18,789 bases of DNA, taken from assembly GCA_022360595.1 (NCBI GenBank), contig JAKSCN010000233.1, positions 1-18,789 of the forward strand. Direction: 5' to 3'. The stretch comes from Chromatiales bacterium (GTDB lineage: Bacteria > Pseudomonadota > Gammaproteobacteria > Chromatiales > Chromatiaceae). The notes beneath the pieces are model-generated. The model saw only the letters and a list, made by a program, of their open reading frames with translations. It made no database searches and was not told where the DNA came from. Position 1 is the stretch's first letter. Each line of letters begins with the position of its first letter. The position numbers were made by a program, and so were the translations under genes. Below are positions 1 through 8,236 of this stretch, piece after piece.

Positions 1-971
1 ATGTTGCAGGTGTAGCCGTACTCGTTGTCGTACCAGGAAACCACTTTCACGAAAGTACCATCCAGAGCGATACCGGCTTCAGCATCGAAGATAGAGGAGT
101 TGCTGTTACCGCGGAAATCGGTAGCAACCACTTTCTCGTCGGTGTAGCCCAAGGTATCGCCGATACCTGGCGCTTGGGACGCGGCTTTCATAGCCGAACA
201 GATCTCGTCGTAGCTGGCCTCTTTGTCCAGCTCAACAGTCAGGTCGACTACTGAAACGTCAGAGGTAGGTACACGGAAAGCCATCCCAGTCAGCTTGCCG
301 TTCAGCTCAGGCAGAACAACACCAACCGCTTTGGCGGCACCGGTAGAAGATGGAATGATGTTTTCCAGGATACCGCGACCACCGCGCCAGTCTTTCATGG
401 AAGGACCGTCAACAGTTTTCTGGGTAGCGGTTGCGGCGTGAACGGTAGTCATCAGACCACGCTTGATGCCCCAGTTGTCGTGCAGAACCTTAGCAACAGG
501 CGCCAGACAGTTAGTGGTACAAGAAGCGGCAGAGATGATTGCCTGACCAGCGTAAGTCTCGTGGTTTACGCCGTATACGAACATGGGGGTGCCGTCTTTG
601 GAAGGCGCAGACATAACAACTTTCTTAGCGCCTGCAGCGATGTGCTTCTGACAACCCTCTTCAGTCAGGAAGAAACCGGTACATTCCAAAACGATATCGG
701 CGCCTACTTCGTCCCATTTCAGGTCAGCAGGATCACGTTCCGCAGTCAGACGGATGCTTTTACCATTAACGATCATGGTGTCGCCTTCAACAGAAATATC
801 GCCGTCGAAGTTTCCGTGTACAGAGTCATACTTCAGCATGTATGCGAGGTAATCGTTATCCAAAAGATCATTGATACCGACAACTTCAATTTCGGGGAAA
901 TCTTTTGCGATTGCACGGAATGCCATGCGTCCAATACGGCCAAAACCGTTAATGCCTACTTTGATAGCCAT
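1..971 (-). CDS. gap: Glyceraldehyde-3-phosphate dehydrogenase, type I (3' end cut by window edge)
   Basis: Converts glyceraldehyde 3-phosphate, phosphate and NAD(P)+ to 1,3-bisphosphoglycerate in the cytoplasm. It runs in reverse when it serves the Calvin cycle or gluconeogenesis. I translated the minus strand from ATG 971-969. It begins MAIKVGINGFGRIGR, the N-terminal Rossmann dinucleotide-binding motif. The segment VVGINDLLD ends the second beta strand and carries an acidic residue (D35), which usually favours NAD over NADP. The catalytic cysteine lies in SAASCTTNCL at about residue 151. The C-terminal WYDNEYGY signature is present, and the frame leaves the window after codon 323, so only about ten residues should be missing. 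An AGGAGG sequence at 981-986 lies 9 nt before the ATG. The gene follows tkt by 92 bp on the same strand with no terminator seen between them, so the two are probably co-transcribed. The family assignment is secure. Confidence 0.96.
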   Translation of the reverse strand, partial: MAIKVGINGFGRIGRMAFRAIAKDFPEIEVVGINDLLDNDYLAYMLKYDSVHGNFDGDISVEGDTMIVNGKSIRLTAERDPADLKWDEVGADIVLECTGFFLTEEGCQKHIAAGAKKVVMSAPSKDGTPMFVYGVNHETYAGQAIISAASCTTNCLAPVAKVLHDNWGIKRGLMTTVHAATATQKTVDGPSMKDWRGGRGILENIIPSSTGAAKAVGVVLPELNGKLTGMAFRVPTSDVSVVDLTVELDKEASYDEICSAMKAASQAPGIGDTLGYTDEKVVATDFRGNSNSSIFDAEAGIALDGTFVKVVSWYDNEYGYTCN

Positions 972-980
972 TATAAAAAG

Positions 981-986
981 CCTCCT
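981..986 (-). promoter_or_regulatory. Shine-Dalgarno sequence of gap
   Basis: A full AGGAGG on the minus strand, 9 nt upstream of the gap ATG. It fixes the start codon and suggests efficient translation. Confidence 0.8.
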
Positions 987-1063
987 GATTACTTAAGGGC
1001 AAATTTTGTAAAACTGTCAAGCCAAGAGCGCATTGTAGCGCGCTCCCAGCTCCAGCGCCTGTT

Positions 1064-3076
1064 TTAGATAATCTCCTCCACTGCCTTCACTACGTTCTCG
1101 GTAGTGATGCCGAAGTGTTTGTACACATCGCCGGCAGGTGCGGATTCACCGAAGGTGTCGATACCGATCACCTTGCCGTTCAATCCGACATATTTCATCC
1201 AGAAACCGGTAACACCGGCCTCAACAGCCACGCGCGTGGTAACACTGCTTGGCAGGACAGATTCTTTATAGCTCGCATCCTGGGCATCGAAGGTATCGGT
1301 CGATGGCATGGAGACCACGCGTACTTTGCGACCTTTACCCGCCAGCTCTTCAGCGGCAGTCTTGGCCAGTTCAACTTCAGAGCCGGTGGCGATCAGAATC
1401 GCTTCAGGTGCGCCGTCGCAATCAGAGAGGATGTAACCGCCCTTGGCGATTGCGGCAATCTGATCGGCATTACGATTCATGTGCGGCAGACCCTGACGAG
1501 AGAGAATCAAGCTGGTCGGGCCACCTTTGCGCTCCAGCGCAACTTTCCAGGAGACAGCCGTTTCAACCGCATCACAAGGGCGCCATACGGACATGCGTGG
1601 AATCATACGCAAGGTAGCTGTCTGCTCGACCGGCTGATGGGTAGGACCATCCTCACCCAAACCGATGGAGTCATGGGTGTAAACATGGATGGGGCTCTGC
1701 TTCAGCAGCGCCGCCATGCGCAGCGCGTTACGGGCGTACTCAGAGAACATCAGGAAGGTCGCACCGTAGGTTTTGAAGCCGCCGTGCAGTTCAATACCGT
1801 TCATGATGGCGGACATACCGAATTCGCGCACACCGTAGTGGATGTAGTTACCGGAGCAGTCATTGGCACTCAAACCTTTAGCGCCAGACCACATGGTCAG
1901 GTTGGAACCGGCCAGGTCAGCGGAGCCGCCCATGTACTCAGGTACGAAAGCGCCGTAGCCTTCGATGGAGTTCTGCGAGGCCTTACGGCTGGCGATTTTC
2001 TCGCCTTTCTCATCGACTGATTTGATGAACGCCTGTGCTTTCTCTTCAAAGTCGGCCGGCAGATCGCCGGCCATGCGGCGTTTGAATTCAGCAGCCAGCT
2101 CGGGGTGAGCGGCAGCGTAGGCTTCAAAACGGCCGTTCCAATCGGTCTCGGCCGCAGCACCCTTCTCTTTCCCATCCCAACCGGCGTAAACATCGGCAGG
2201 TACTTCAAAATCACCGTAGTTCCAACCCAGTGACTCTTTAGTCGCCGCGATCTCATCGGCGCCCAGTGGCGCACCGTGACACTCCTCTTTACCCTGCTTG
2301 TTGGGTGAACCAAAACCGATAATGGTCTGACAACAGATCATAGTAGGTTTGTCAGACTCAGCACGGGCCGCTTCGATTGCAGCTTTGACTGCGTCCGCGT
2401 CATGACCATCAACCTTGGGAATAACGTGCCAGCCATAGGCTTCAAAACGTTTTGGCGTATCGTCGCTGAACCAGGCTGGCGCCTCTTCACTACCACGTAC
2501 TTCACCATCGATAGAGATGTTGTTGTCATCGTAGAAGCAGATCAGTTTACCCAGGCCCAGAGTACCGGCCAGAGAACAGGCTTCGTGAGAGATACCTTCC
2601 ATCATACAACCGTCGCCCAGGAATACGTAGGTGTAGTGATCAACGATATCGTGACCATCACGGTTGAACTGATCGGCCATTGCCTTTTCAGCGATCGCCA
2701 TACCCACGGCGTTAGTGATGCCCTGACCCAGCGGGCCGGTAGTGGTCTCAACACCGGGCGCATAGCCGTACTCCGGATGGCCTGGGGTTTTTGAGTGGAG
2801 TTGACGGAAGGATTTCAGATCATCGATGGAGAGATCATAACCAGCCAGATGCAGCAGGGAGTAGATCAGCATCGAGCCATGACCATTGGAGAGTACAAAA
2901 CGGTCACGATCAGCCCACTGCGGATTTTGCGGATTGTGCTTCATGTAATCGTTCCAGAGCACCTCGGCAATGTCCGCCATACCCATAGGGGCGCCGGGGT
3001 GACCAGAGTTCGCTTTTTGAACGGCATCCATACTCAGAGCACGAATGGCATTGGCGAGTTGTTTGCGTGAGGACAT
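1064..3076 (-). CDS. tkt: Transketolase
   Basis: A thiamine-diphosphate enzyme that moves two-carbon ketol units between sugar phosphates in the non-oxidative pentose phosphate pathway and the Calvin cycle. The 670 residues match the usual bacterial length. Visible features are SGHPGAPMG at residues 24-32 with the cofactor/substrate-binding His26, and the ThDP/metal motif starting GDG at 154-156 and ending in the DDNN run near 183-186. The central pyrimidine domain contains the conserved run DSIGLGEDGPTHQPVEQ, followed by a C-terminal transketolase domain. The ATG at 3076 is preceded by GGAGGG at 3081-3086. It lies directly upstream of gap on the same strand, which suggests a carbon-metabolism operon continuing past the window edge (pgk, pyk and fba are common next genes in relatives). 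A 382-bp gene-free stretch precedes it and should hold its promoter. The longer antisense reading frames across this gene are shadows. Confidence 0.97.
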   Translation of the reverse strand: MSSRKQLANAIRALSMDAVQKANSGHPGAPMGMADIAEVLWNDYMKHNPQNPQWADRDRFVLSNGHGSMLIYSLLHLAGYDLSIDDLKSFRQLHSKTPGHPEYGYAPGVETTTGPLGQGITNAVGMAIAEKAMADQFNRDGHDIVDHYTYVFLGDGCMMEGISHEACSLAGTLGLGKLICFYDDNNISIDGEVRGSEEAPAWFSDDTPKRFEAYGWHVIPKVDGHDADAVKAAIEAARAESDKPTMICCQTIIGFGSPNKQGKEECHGAPLGADEIAATKESLGWNYGDFEVPADVYAGWDGKEKGAAAETDWNGRFEAYAAAHPELAAEFKRRMAGDLPADFEEKAQAFIKSVDEKGEKIASRKASQNSIEGYGAFVPEYMGGSADLAGSNLTMWSGAKGLSANDCSGNYIHYGVREFGMSAIMNGIELHGGFKTYGATFLMFSEYARNALRMAALLKQSPIHVYTHDSIGLGEDGPTHQPVEQTATLRMIPRMSVWRPCDAVETAVSWKVALERKGGPTSLILSRQGLPHMNRNADQIAAIAKGGYILSDCDGAPEAILIATGSEVELAKTAAEELAGKGRKVRVVSMPSTDTFDAQDASYKESVLPSSVTTRVAVEAGVTGFWMKYVGLNGKVIGIDTFGESAPAGDVYKHFGITTENVVKAVEEII

Positions 3077-3458
3077 AAATCCCTCCTCTCAATATGCTTG
3101 TTAGAAATTGTCAATTCGGCTCAGGTTGCTTAACTCAACCCGAAAAACTTGCAGATACCGCCTCCACTGCCACCGTGTATCAGGGCTGATCCGGCATGAC
3201 GACATCATATGATTCTCTACATTGAAAACCTGCAAACTCCTTCAATACCTCGAAGTGTTACAGGCCCGTGGCTCCCTCGGATTCCCCAATCCACGAAAAT
3301 AATGGAGCGCTATTCTTAACTCATTCATCCGGCAGCGGCAACCCAACATCCGTTAATGGGGGTAAAAGCGATCACCGCACAATTACCACAACCTCATGAA
3401 ATATCACTATTTTTCTACTGAAATAACAACCCTGTAATGCTGCGCCGCACAATATCAA
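3077..3458. other. Gene-free stretch upstream of tkt, probable promoter region
   Basis: This 382-bp stretch holds no convincing gene. On the minus strand there is a possible -10 element TATGAT at 3204-3209, inside the 10-bp palindrome ATCATATGAT (3204-3213). No good -35 sits at the usual spacing; a TTGCAG lies 20 bp upstream. A weak -10/-35 also exists nearer tkt, around the TTGACA at 3109-3114, but its spacing is too short. A promoter needing an activator (a LysR type such as CbbR would be usual for Calvin-cycle genes) would fit, but I cannot identify an operator. I saw no terminator with a U-tract for the redoxin-to-tkt junction. Confidence 0.35.
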
Positions 3459-4013
3459 TTACTCTTTCCACTTGATCGAACAGCCGATACTGGGTATCTG
3501 CTGCTGAGGTCCTTTACCGGCTTCAGCCACCTCTTTCATCGCTTCAAACAGATCGCGTCGCACACCTTCAGGCGCGGTCTCTTTGCGGCTCTCATCGAGA
3601 CGCCCACGGTATTGCAGACCCAACTCGGCGTTATATCCAAAAAAGTCTGGTGTGCAGACAGCGCCGTAGGCCTTGGCCACCTCCTGGCTCTCATCGAACA
3701 GGTAGGGGAAAGGAAAGTTAAATGCTTCCGCCACCTTGCGCATGTTTTCGAACGAATCCTCCTCAAAAAGAGTTGGATCGTTCGACATGATCGCCACACT
3801 ATTAATACCCATCTCACGCAGTTCGGCGGTATCACGCACAATGCGCTCACGCACCGCTTTTACATAGGGACAGTGATTGCAGATAAACATAACCAACAGG
3901 CCTTTGGGACCCCGGCACTTCTCTAGCGTCCACATCTGGCCATCCACACCAGGCAGCTCAAAATCGATAGCCGGCTGGTCAAAGTCGCAGACAGGGGTTT
4001 CTAAAGAGACCAT
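3459..4013 (-). CDS. Thioredoxin-fold redoxin (AhpC/TSA-like, CxxC)
   Basis: A 184-residue cytoplasmic redoxin of the peroxiredoxin-like/thioredoxin superfamily. After a short N-terminal strand segment (DFELPGVDG, about 17-25) comes the core strand and active site FICNHCPYV, with a CxxC pair at C45 and C48. The conserved TPD follows C120 (AVCTPDFFGY), in the position of the cis-Pro loop. The C-terminus ends PSIGCSIKWK, which I recognise as the tail of a widespread uncharacterised thioredoxin family. No signal peptide is seen. The frame opens with TTG-ATG; the ATG at 4013 is chosen because GGAG (4023-4026) lies 9 nt upstream of it. The fold and CxxC point to a thiol-disulfide or peroxide role, but the substrate is unknown. 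It stands alone between argG and tkt, with about 210 bp on its promoter side. Confidence 0.85.
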   Translation of the reverse strand: MVSLETPVCDFDQPAIDFELPGVDGQMWTLEKCRGPKGLLVMFICNHCPYVKAVRERIVRDTAELREMGINSVAIMSNDPTLFEEDSFENMRKVAEAFNFPFPYLFDESQEVAKAYGAVCTPDFFGYNAELGLQYRGRLDESRKETAPEGVRRDLFEAMKEVAEAGKGPQQQIPSIGCSIKWKE

Positions 4014-4225
4014 CAATCACTACTCCATAATATTATGGGAATACGGATTGTTATTGTTGCACAGGTAACACTGGGGAGGGTGAGGTTTTGCTATGCAAAT
4101 TTCTTATAAAAACGGTAAAAATCTCTAATCAGATACTGAATATCGAACATAACAAACTGATATTAAATAATTTTTACCACACACCCATTTCCTACCAAAC
4201 TGCTCTTTTTTATCCCTGAAAACAA

Positions 4226-4250
4226 CAAACCCGGCACTGGGCCGGGTTTG
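4226..4250 (-). terminator. Intrinsic terminator of argG
   Basis: A perfect 10-bp stem (CAAACCCGGC / GCCGGGTTTG) around a 5-nt loop, followed on the minus strand by TTGTTTT. It starts 26 nt past the argG stop codon, so it ends the argG transcript before the redoxin gene. Confidence 0.85.
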
Positions 4251-4275
4251 TAATTCGGTGCATAGCGGGCTGCGA

Positions 4276-5496
4276 TCAGCCTTTTCTGCGTGCTGCCACG
4301 CGCAACCGCAAAGCATTCAACTTGATGAAGCCACCGGCATCAGCCTGATCATAGGCGCCGGCATCATCTTCAAACGTGGCGATCGACTCATCGAACAGGC
4401 TATTGGTCTCGGACTTGCGGCCCACTACCATAATATTGCCTTTATAGAGCTTGACCCGGACTACACCATTGACCACTTCCTGAGTCTGATCGATGGCCGC
4501 CTGCAGCATCTCGCGTTCAGGGCTCCACCAGTAACCGTTGTAGACCAGCTTGGCATAACGCGGCATCAGCTCATCTTTCAGGTGGGCGGACTCACGATCC
4601 AGAGTCAGCGACTCTATGGCGCGGTGCGCTTTCAGCATAATGGTGCCGGCGGGTGTCTCATAGCAGCCGCGGGACTTCATACCGACGTAGCGGTTCTCAA
4701 CAATATCGTCACGACCGATACCGTTGGCGCCGCCCAGCTCATTGAGCTTCTCCATCACTTCAGCCGGACCCATTTTCACGCCGTCGATAGCGACGATATC
4801 ACCCTTCTCGTATGTGAGTTCGATGTAAGTTGGGGTATCGGGCGCCTTTTCAGGTGACACGGTCCAGCGCCACATATCTTCACCGGGCTCATTCCAGGGA
4901 TCTTCCAGGTCGTAGCCTTCGTAAGAGATGTGCAGCAGATTGGCATCCATGGAGTAAGGAGACTTCTTACCGTCTCGTTTCATCTCAACCGGGATGTTGT
5001 GCTCCTCTGCGTAGGCCATCAGCTTTTCACGGGAGAGCAGATCCCACTCACGCCAAGGGGCGATGATCTTCACATCGGGCATCAGGGCATAAGCGCCCAA
5101 TTCAAAGCGAACCTGGTCATTACCCTTACCGGTAGCGCCGTGAGAGATGGCATCGCCACCGGTCTCCTGGGCGATCTCAACCAGACGCTTGGCGATCAAA
5201 GGACGCGCGATTGAGGTGCCAAGCAGATACTCGCCTTCATAAACGGCGTTGGCACGAAACATGGGAAAAACATAGTCGCGAGCGAACTCTTCACGCAGAT
5301 CTTCAATGTAGATCTCTTTCACCCCGGCAGCTTCAGCCTTGGCACGTGCCGGCTCAACCTCTTCACCCTGTCCGATATCAGCCGTAAAGGTCACGACTTC
5401 GCAACCGTACTCCTCTTGCAGCCATTTCAGAATAATTGAGGTATCCAGACCACCTGAATACGCCAGAACAACTTTCTTTACGTCTGATGCAGACAT
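4276..5496 (-). CDS. argG: Argininosuccinate synthase
   Basis: Condenses citrulline and aspartate with ATP cleavage to give argininosuccinate, the penultimate step of arginine biosynthesis, in the cytoplasm. The protein (406 residues from the chosen start) opens with VVLAYSGGLDTS, the N-type ATP pyrophosphatase loop, at about residues 9-20. It also carries the family run ISHGATGKGNDQVRFE and the C-terminal synthase/tetramerisation region. Length and motifs match the standard bacterial form. The frame extends three codons further to a GTG at 5505, but GGAG at 5505-5508 overlaps that codon and lies 8 nt before the ATG at 5496, so the ATG is the likely start. A promoter with a consensus TATAAT sits just upstream and a strong terminator just downstream, so it appears to be a single-gene transcript. 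Confidence 0.97.
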   Translation of the reverse strand: MSASDVKKVVLAYSGGLDTSIILKWLQEEYGCEVVTFTADIGQGEEVEPARAKAEAAGVKEIYIEDLREEFARDYVFPMFRANAVYEGEYLLGTSIARPLIAKRLVEIAQETGGDAISHGATGKGNDQVRFELGAYALMPDVKIIAPWREWDLLSREKLMAYAEEHNIPVEMKRDGKKSPYSMDANLLHISYEGYDLEDPWNEPGEDMWRWTVSPEKAPDTPTYIELTYEKGDIVAIDGVKMGPAEVMEKLNELGGANGIGRDDIVENRYVGMKSRGCYETPAGTIMLKAHRAIESLTLDRESAHLKDELMPRYAKLVYNGYWWSPEREMLQAAIDQTQEVVNGVVRVKLYKGNIMVVGRKSETNSLFDESIATFEDDAGAYDQADAGGFIKLNALRLRVAARRKG

Positions 5497-5558
5497 GTCG
5501 CTCACTCCACAAAATTATCAAAGCCGCGGCAAGCGGCCGGTATCCGGGAAAACGGGAT

Positions 5559-5589
5559 ATTATAGCGTAGCGATCTATCGTTAGGCCAA
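5559..5589 (-). promoter_or_regulatory. Candidate sigma70 promoter of argG
   Basis: On the minus strand, a consensus TATAAT (-10) at 5559-5564 and TTGGCC (-35, 4 of 6) at 5584-5589, with a rather long 19-bp spacer. Transcription would start near 5552, giving a leader of about 55 nt that includes a small GCCGC/GCGGC hairpin. The -35 lies just past the stop codon of the upstream ATPase gene. Confidence 0.5.
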
Positions 5590-5594
5590 GAAAA

Positions 5595-7253
5595 TCAGCG
5601 CTCCTGTTTCCACCAGCGCTGTACGATGGCGTCCACATCCACCTCAATCGTCTCATCTTTCCACATGGTGTAGTAGTCGATGTCGTTACTGTTGGGCTGA
5701 GGATCCGGTTGATGGAATTGAAAACGGGTCGGCAGCGGGGTCGATTCACCCAGGGCCATCGCCTCACCACGCCCTAAACCGGCGAGGATGCTGACCAGCC
5801 CCGCCTCGGCATCGGGCACCAGATCACGGATATAGCGCTGATCATCCGGGTTGGTGACACGCAGGCAGATAAAGCTGCTGCACTGGGCCAGCACCGTTTC
5901 GGAGAGTTCATGTGGACGCTGGCTCACTACTGCCAGGCCGACCCCGTACTTACGGCCCTCTTTGGCGATTCGCTCCATCGAGCGGCGGGTCCCTTCGAAC
6001 TGAGTCCCAGCGCTGCGCGGGATGTAGGCGTGCGCCTCTTCACAGACCAGCAGTATCGGGAACTCACGCGAGCGGGGGTTCCAATAGTTGAACTCAAAAG
6101 CGAGACGACCCACCTGGGCAGAAAGCGTGGGCCGTACATCAAAGGGAACAGAGCTGAAGTCAATCACAGTAATCTGACGATGGGGTTTGACGATACCGAC
6201 AAAGTCCCGGAGCAGATCCGCCAGGGTATCCGACGACTTACGCCGCTTGGGCTTGAACAGAAAGTCGTAACGAACATCGTTAAAGCGACTCTGCATCTTT
6301 ACCAAAAACTCATCGAACTGACCGTAGAGCGGTCCCTTCACCTTACCGAAGTCACTCACCTGCTCGTTGGCCCGCTTGAACTGATGAAACAGCTCGGCCA
6401 GGGAGAAGTAGACCGGTGAGTCGATGGAGATATGCACATCGGCCATATCCTTGTTGGCCTTTTTTCGTAGCGCCAACAGCACTTCGCGTAAGAAGGCGAT
6501 CTGGGTCGAGGCCTTCTCGTCATCCCGATCGATCAGCAGGTCGACCAACTCACCAAAGGTAAGCAGCCAGTAAGGGATCTCCAACTCGCGAGCATCGATA
6601 TAGCGGTGGTTTTCCTCATCGAAGGCTGAGTGGCGTTTGCCGTTATCATCGGTCCAGACATACTCGCCGTGCAGATCGAGCAGGATGATATGGGCATTGG
6701 GCATGGTTTTGACCGTACGCTGCAGCGTACTGGTGACGCTCCAGGATTTGCCCGAACCAGACTGACCAAGAATAGCCAGATGGCGAGCAAACAAGGTGGC
6801 CGGATCAAGACAGACCCCCATAGAGGTGAGCGATGGCAGATAGCCCAGCTCAAAGCCGGTTTGGCGGTATTTTTTGAAAAGGATATCGATCTCTTCCGGC
6901 AGAACCACGTGCACTTCGGCTCCAGGAGTCGGATAGTGCACCACCCCGCGCTGGAACGTGCGGTTTTTGGCCAACTCACCCAGCGGCACCAGACTAAGCC
7001 GTCCGTGGGTTATATATTGATCCCGCCCGCTCAGATATTCATCTTCCTGAAAGGCGCGCACCACCATGGCCACGACTTCAATGCCACGCTGCCTGACAAT
7101 CACGTAAGAGCCAAGCTGCCCCACGGGGATCTTGACACCGTCATGCTCAACAACGGGAAACTCCCCGCTATCACCACTCAGGAGAGTGGCGCTCATGCTG
7201 CTTTCATGAACTTCCGTCAGGGTTCCGATCAAGGTGTTTTTATTATTGCTCAT
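5595..7253 (-). CDS. HerA/FtsK-type ATP-binding protein (DUF87) with HAS-barrel
   Basis: A 552-residue P-loop ATPase of the HerA-FtsK superfamily. Near the N-terminus, residues of about 5-75 (LIGTLTEVHESSMSATLLSG, then the KIPVGQLGSYVIV region) look like the small beta HAS-barrel of HerA proteins. The Walker A motif is GQSGSGKS at about 163-170, the Walker B is ILLVCEEAH at about 400-408, and a GVGLAVVSQRP strand at about 437-447 matches the sensor region. Such proteins form hexameric rings that translocate DNA, in archaea usually with the nuclease NurA. No NurA, Mre11/Rad50 or SIR2-like partner lies next to it here. The frame extends to a TTG at 7274, but the ATG at 7253 gives a more typical N-terminus; neither has a good Shine-Dalgarno. 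Family confident, cellular role unknown. Confidence 0.85.
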   Translation of the reverse strand: MSNNKNTLIGTLTEVHESSMSATLLSGDSGEFPVVEHDGVKIPVGQLGSYVIVRQRGIEVVAMVVRAFQEDEYLSGRDQYITHGRLSLVPLGELAKNRTFQRGVVHYPTPGAEVHVVLPEEIDILFKKYRQTGFELGYLPSLTSMGVCLDPATLFARHLAILGQSGSGKSWSVTSTLQRTVKTMPNAHIILLDLHGEYVWTDDNGKRHSAFDEENHRYIDARELEIPYWLLTFGELVDLLIDRDDEKASTQIAFLREVLLALRKKANKDMADVHISIDSPVYFSLAELFHQFKRANEQVSDFGKVKGPLYGQFDEFLVKMQSRFNDVRYDFLFKPKRRKSSDTLADLLRDFVGIVKPHRQITVIDFSSVPFDVRPTLSAQVGRLAFEFNYWNPRSREFPILLVCEEAHAYIPRSAGTQFEGTRRSMERIAKEGRKYGVGLAVVSQRPHELSETVLAQCSSFICLRVTNPDDQRYIRDLVPDAEAGLVSILAGLGRGEAMALGESTPLPTRFQFHQPDPQPNSNDIDYYTMWKDETIEVDVDAIVQRWWKQER

Positions 7254-7392
7254 GGGTATATCGCCATTTTCCAAATGTGCAACGGCATCCGCAGCCGCCG
7301 CTTCAGGGTAAGACTAACAGCGATTAGCCATAAATGAGAATAGCCGGATGGAAATCCGTGAACCAGGGCCTGTTAACCGGCGCCAAGGCCGC

Positions 7393-8178
7393 TCAGTCAG
7401 TATCCCCAAGAAATCCTTTCAACACTCCAAGAAAAAGCTGCGGCTGCTCAGCGTAGACCCAATGACCAGCACCGGCAATACTCCTGAGCCGGGCATAGGG
7501 AAACAGCTCACGCACTTGCCCCTCATATGCCGGAGCAAGGTAATCTGAGTTACCCCCATATATAAAGAGTGTCTCTCCGAGAAACGGTGCTGTGGAGCCA
7601 ATATCAGGGAAGGCGATGATTTCCGGCATCTGACTCGCCAACTCAATCAGATTCACGCGCCAGCACCAACGATCTTTATCCAGCATCAGGTTTTGCAACA
7701 GATACTGACGCAACCCGAAATCAGTCAAATACCGGGCAAGCTGCTGATCCGCATGCTGACGACTCTCCAGGTTTGCCAGATCAACCGACTGCAGCGCCTC
7801 AAACAGTTTGCTAAAACGGTTGGGATAACTGACCGGTGCGATATCGACAACAGCGAGCTGATCGATCCATTGAGGCTGGGAGAGCGCCAGCCACATTGCC
7901 ACCTTGCCTCCCATGCTGTGGCCGATCAGGGTAGCCGATTCAAGCCCCTGATCATCCAGCAACTCAGCCACATCGGTCGCCATCGACTGATAGGAGACAT
8001 CGTCACTGTGGGGCGACTGGCCGTGATTTCTTAGATCAGGCACCAGAATATGGTAGTCCGACTCCAGCGCCCGCACGATACCATGCCAGTTGACCGATGA
8101 ACCAAGCAGACCGTGCAAGAACACCAGAGTTGAACGGGATTCGTGATAACTGCCGTATTCCCGATAGTTGAGTTTCAT
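7393..8178 (-). CDS. Alpha/beta-fold hydrolase (YbfF-like esterase)
   Basis: A 261-residue cytoplasmic alpha/beta hydrolase. The oxyanion-hole region reads FLHGLLGSSVNW (20-31), DLRNHGQSPHS follows (48-58), and the nucleophile elbow is GHSMGGK with Ser88. The catalytic histidine is in GAGHWVYAEQP near residue 239. The HGLLGS and DLRNHG signatures are typical of the YbfF-like carboxylesterases, which act on acyl-CoA or short acyl esters; the true substrate is not evident. No signal peptide is seen. The ATG at 8178 lacks a clear Shine-Dalgarno. It follows lpdA by 58 bp, with a strong GC hairpin in the gap, and precedes the HerA-like gene by about 140 bp. It may be expressed by read-through from the pyruvate dehydrogenase cluster. 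Confidence 0.85.
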   Translation of the reverse strand: MKLNYREYGSYHESRSTLVFLHGLLGSSVNWHGIVRALESDYHILVPDLRNHGQSPHSDDVSYQSMATDVAELLDDQGLESATLIGHSMGGKVAMWLALSQPQWIDQLAVVDIAPVSYPNRFSKLFEALQSVDLANLESRQHADQQLARYLTDFGLRQYLLQNLMLDKDRWCWRVNLIELASQMPEIIAFPDIGSTAPFLGETLFIYGGNSDYLAPAYEGQVRELFPYARLRSIAGAGHWVYAEQPQLFLGVLKGFLGDTD

Positions 8179-8203
8179 TATTGGGGAAGTTATGAGGTTG
8201 GAT

Positions 8204-8227
8204 CGGGCCAGCCAGCGGGCTGGCCCG
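8204..8227 (-). terminator. GC-rich hairpin after lpdA (no U-tract)
   Basis: A perfect 10-bp stem CGGGCCAGCC / GGCTGGCCCG with a 4-nt loop, 9 nt past the lpdA stop. No run of U follows on the minus strand (ATCCAACC), so it may protect the 3' end of the mRNA or give partial termination rather than act as a full intrinsic terminator. Confidence 0.45.
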
Positions 8228-8236
8228 GAACAGGGT

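Noticed and set aside
1115..2020. 301-codon open frame antisense to transketolase
   Set aside because: The minus-strand frame is an unmistakable transketolase; the antisense frame has no recognisable domain and reflects codon bias of the real gene.
3109..3114. TTGACA on the minus strand just before tkt as a -35 box
   Set aside because: The nearest -10-like bases are only about 12-13 bp away and run into the ribosome-binding region.
6630..7337. 235-codon plus-strand frame opposite the HerA-like gene
   Set aside because: Shadow of the minus-strand ATPase, whose Walker motifs define the coding frame.
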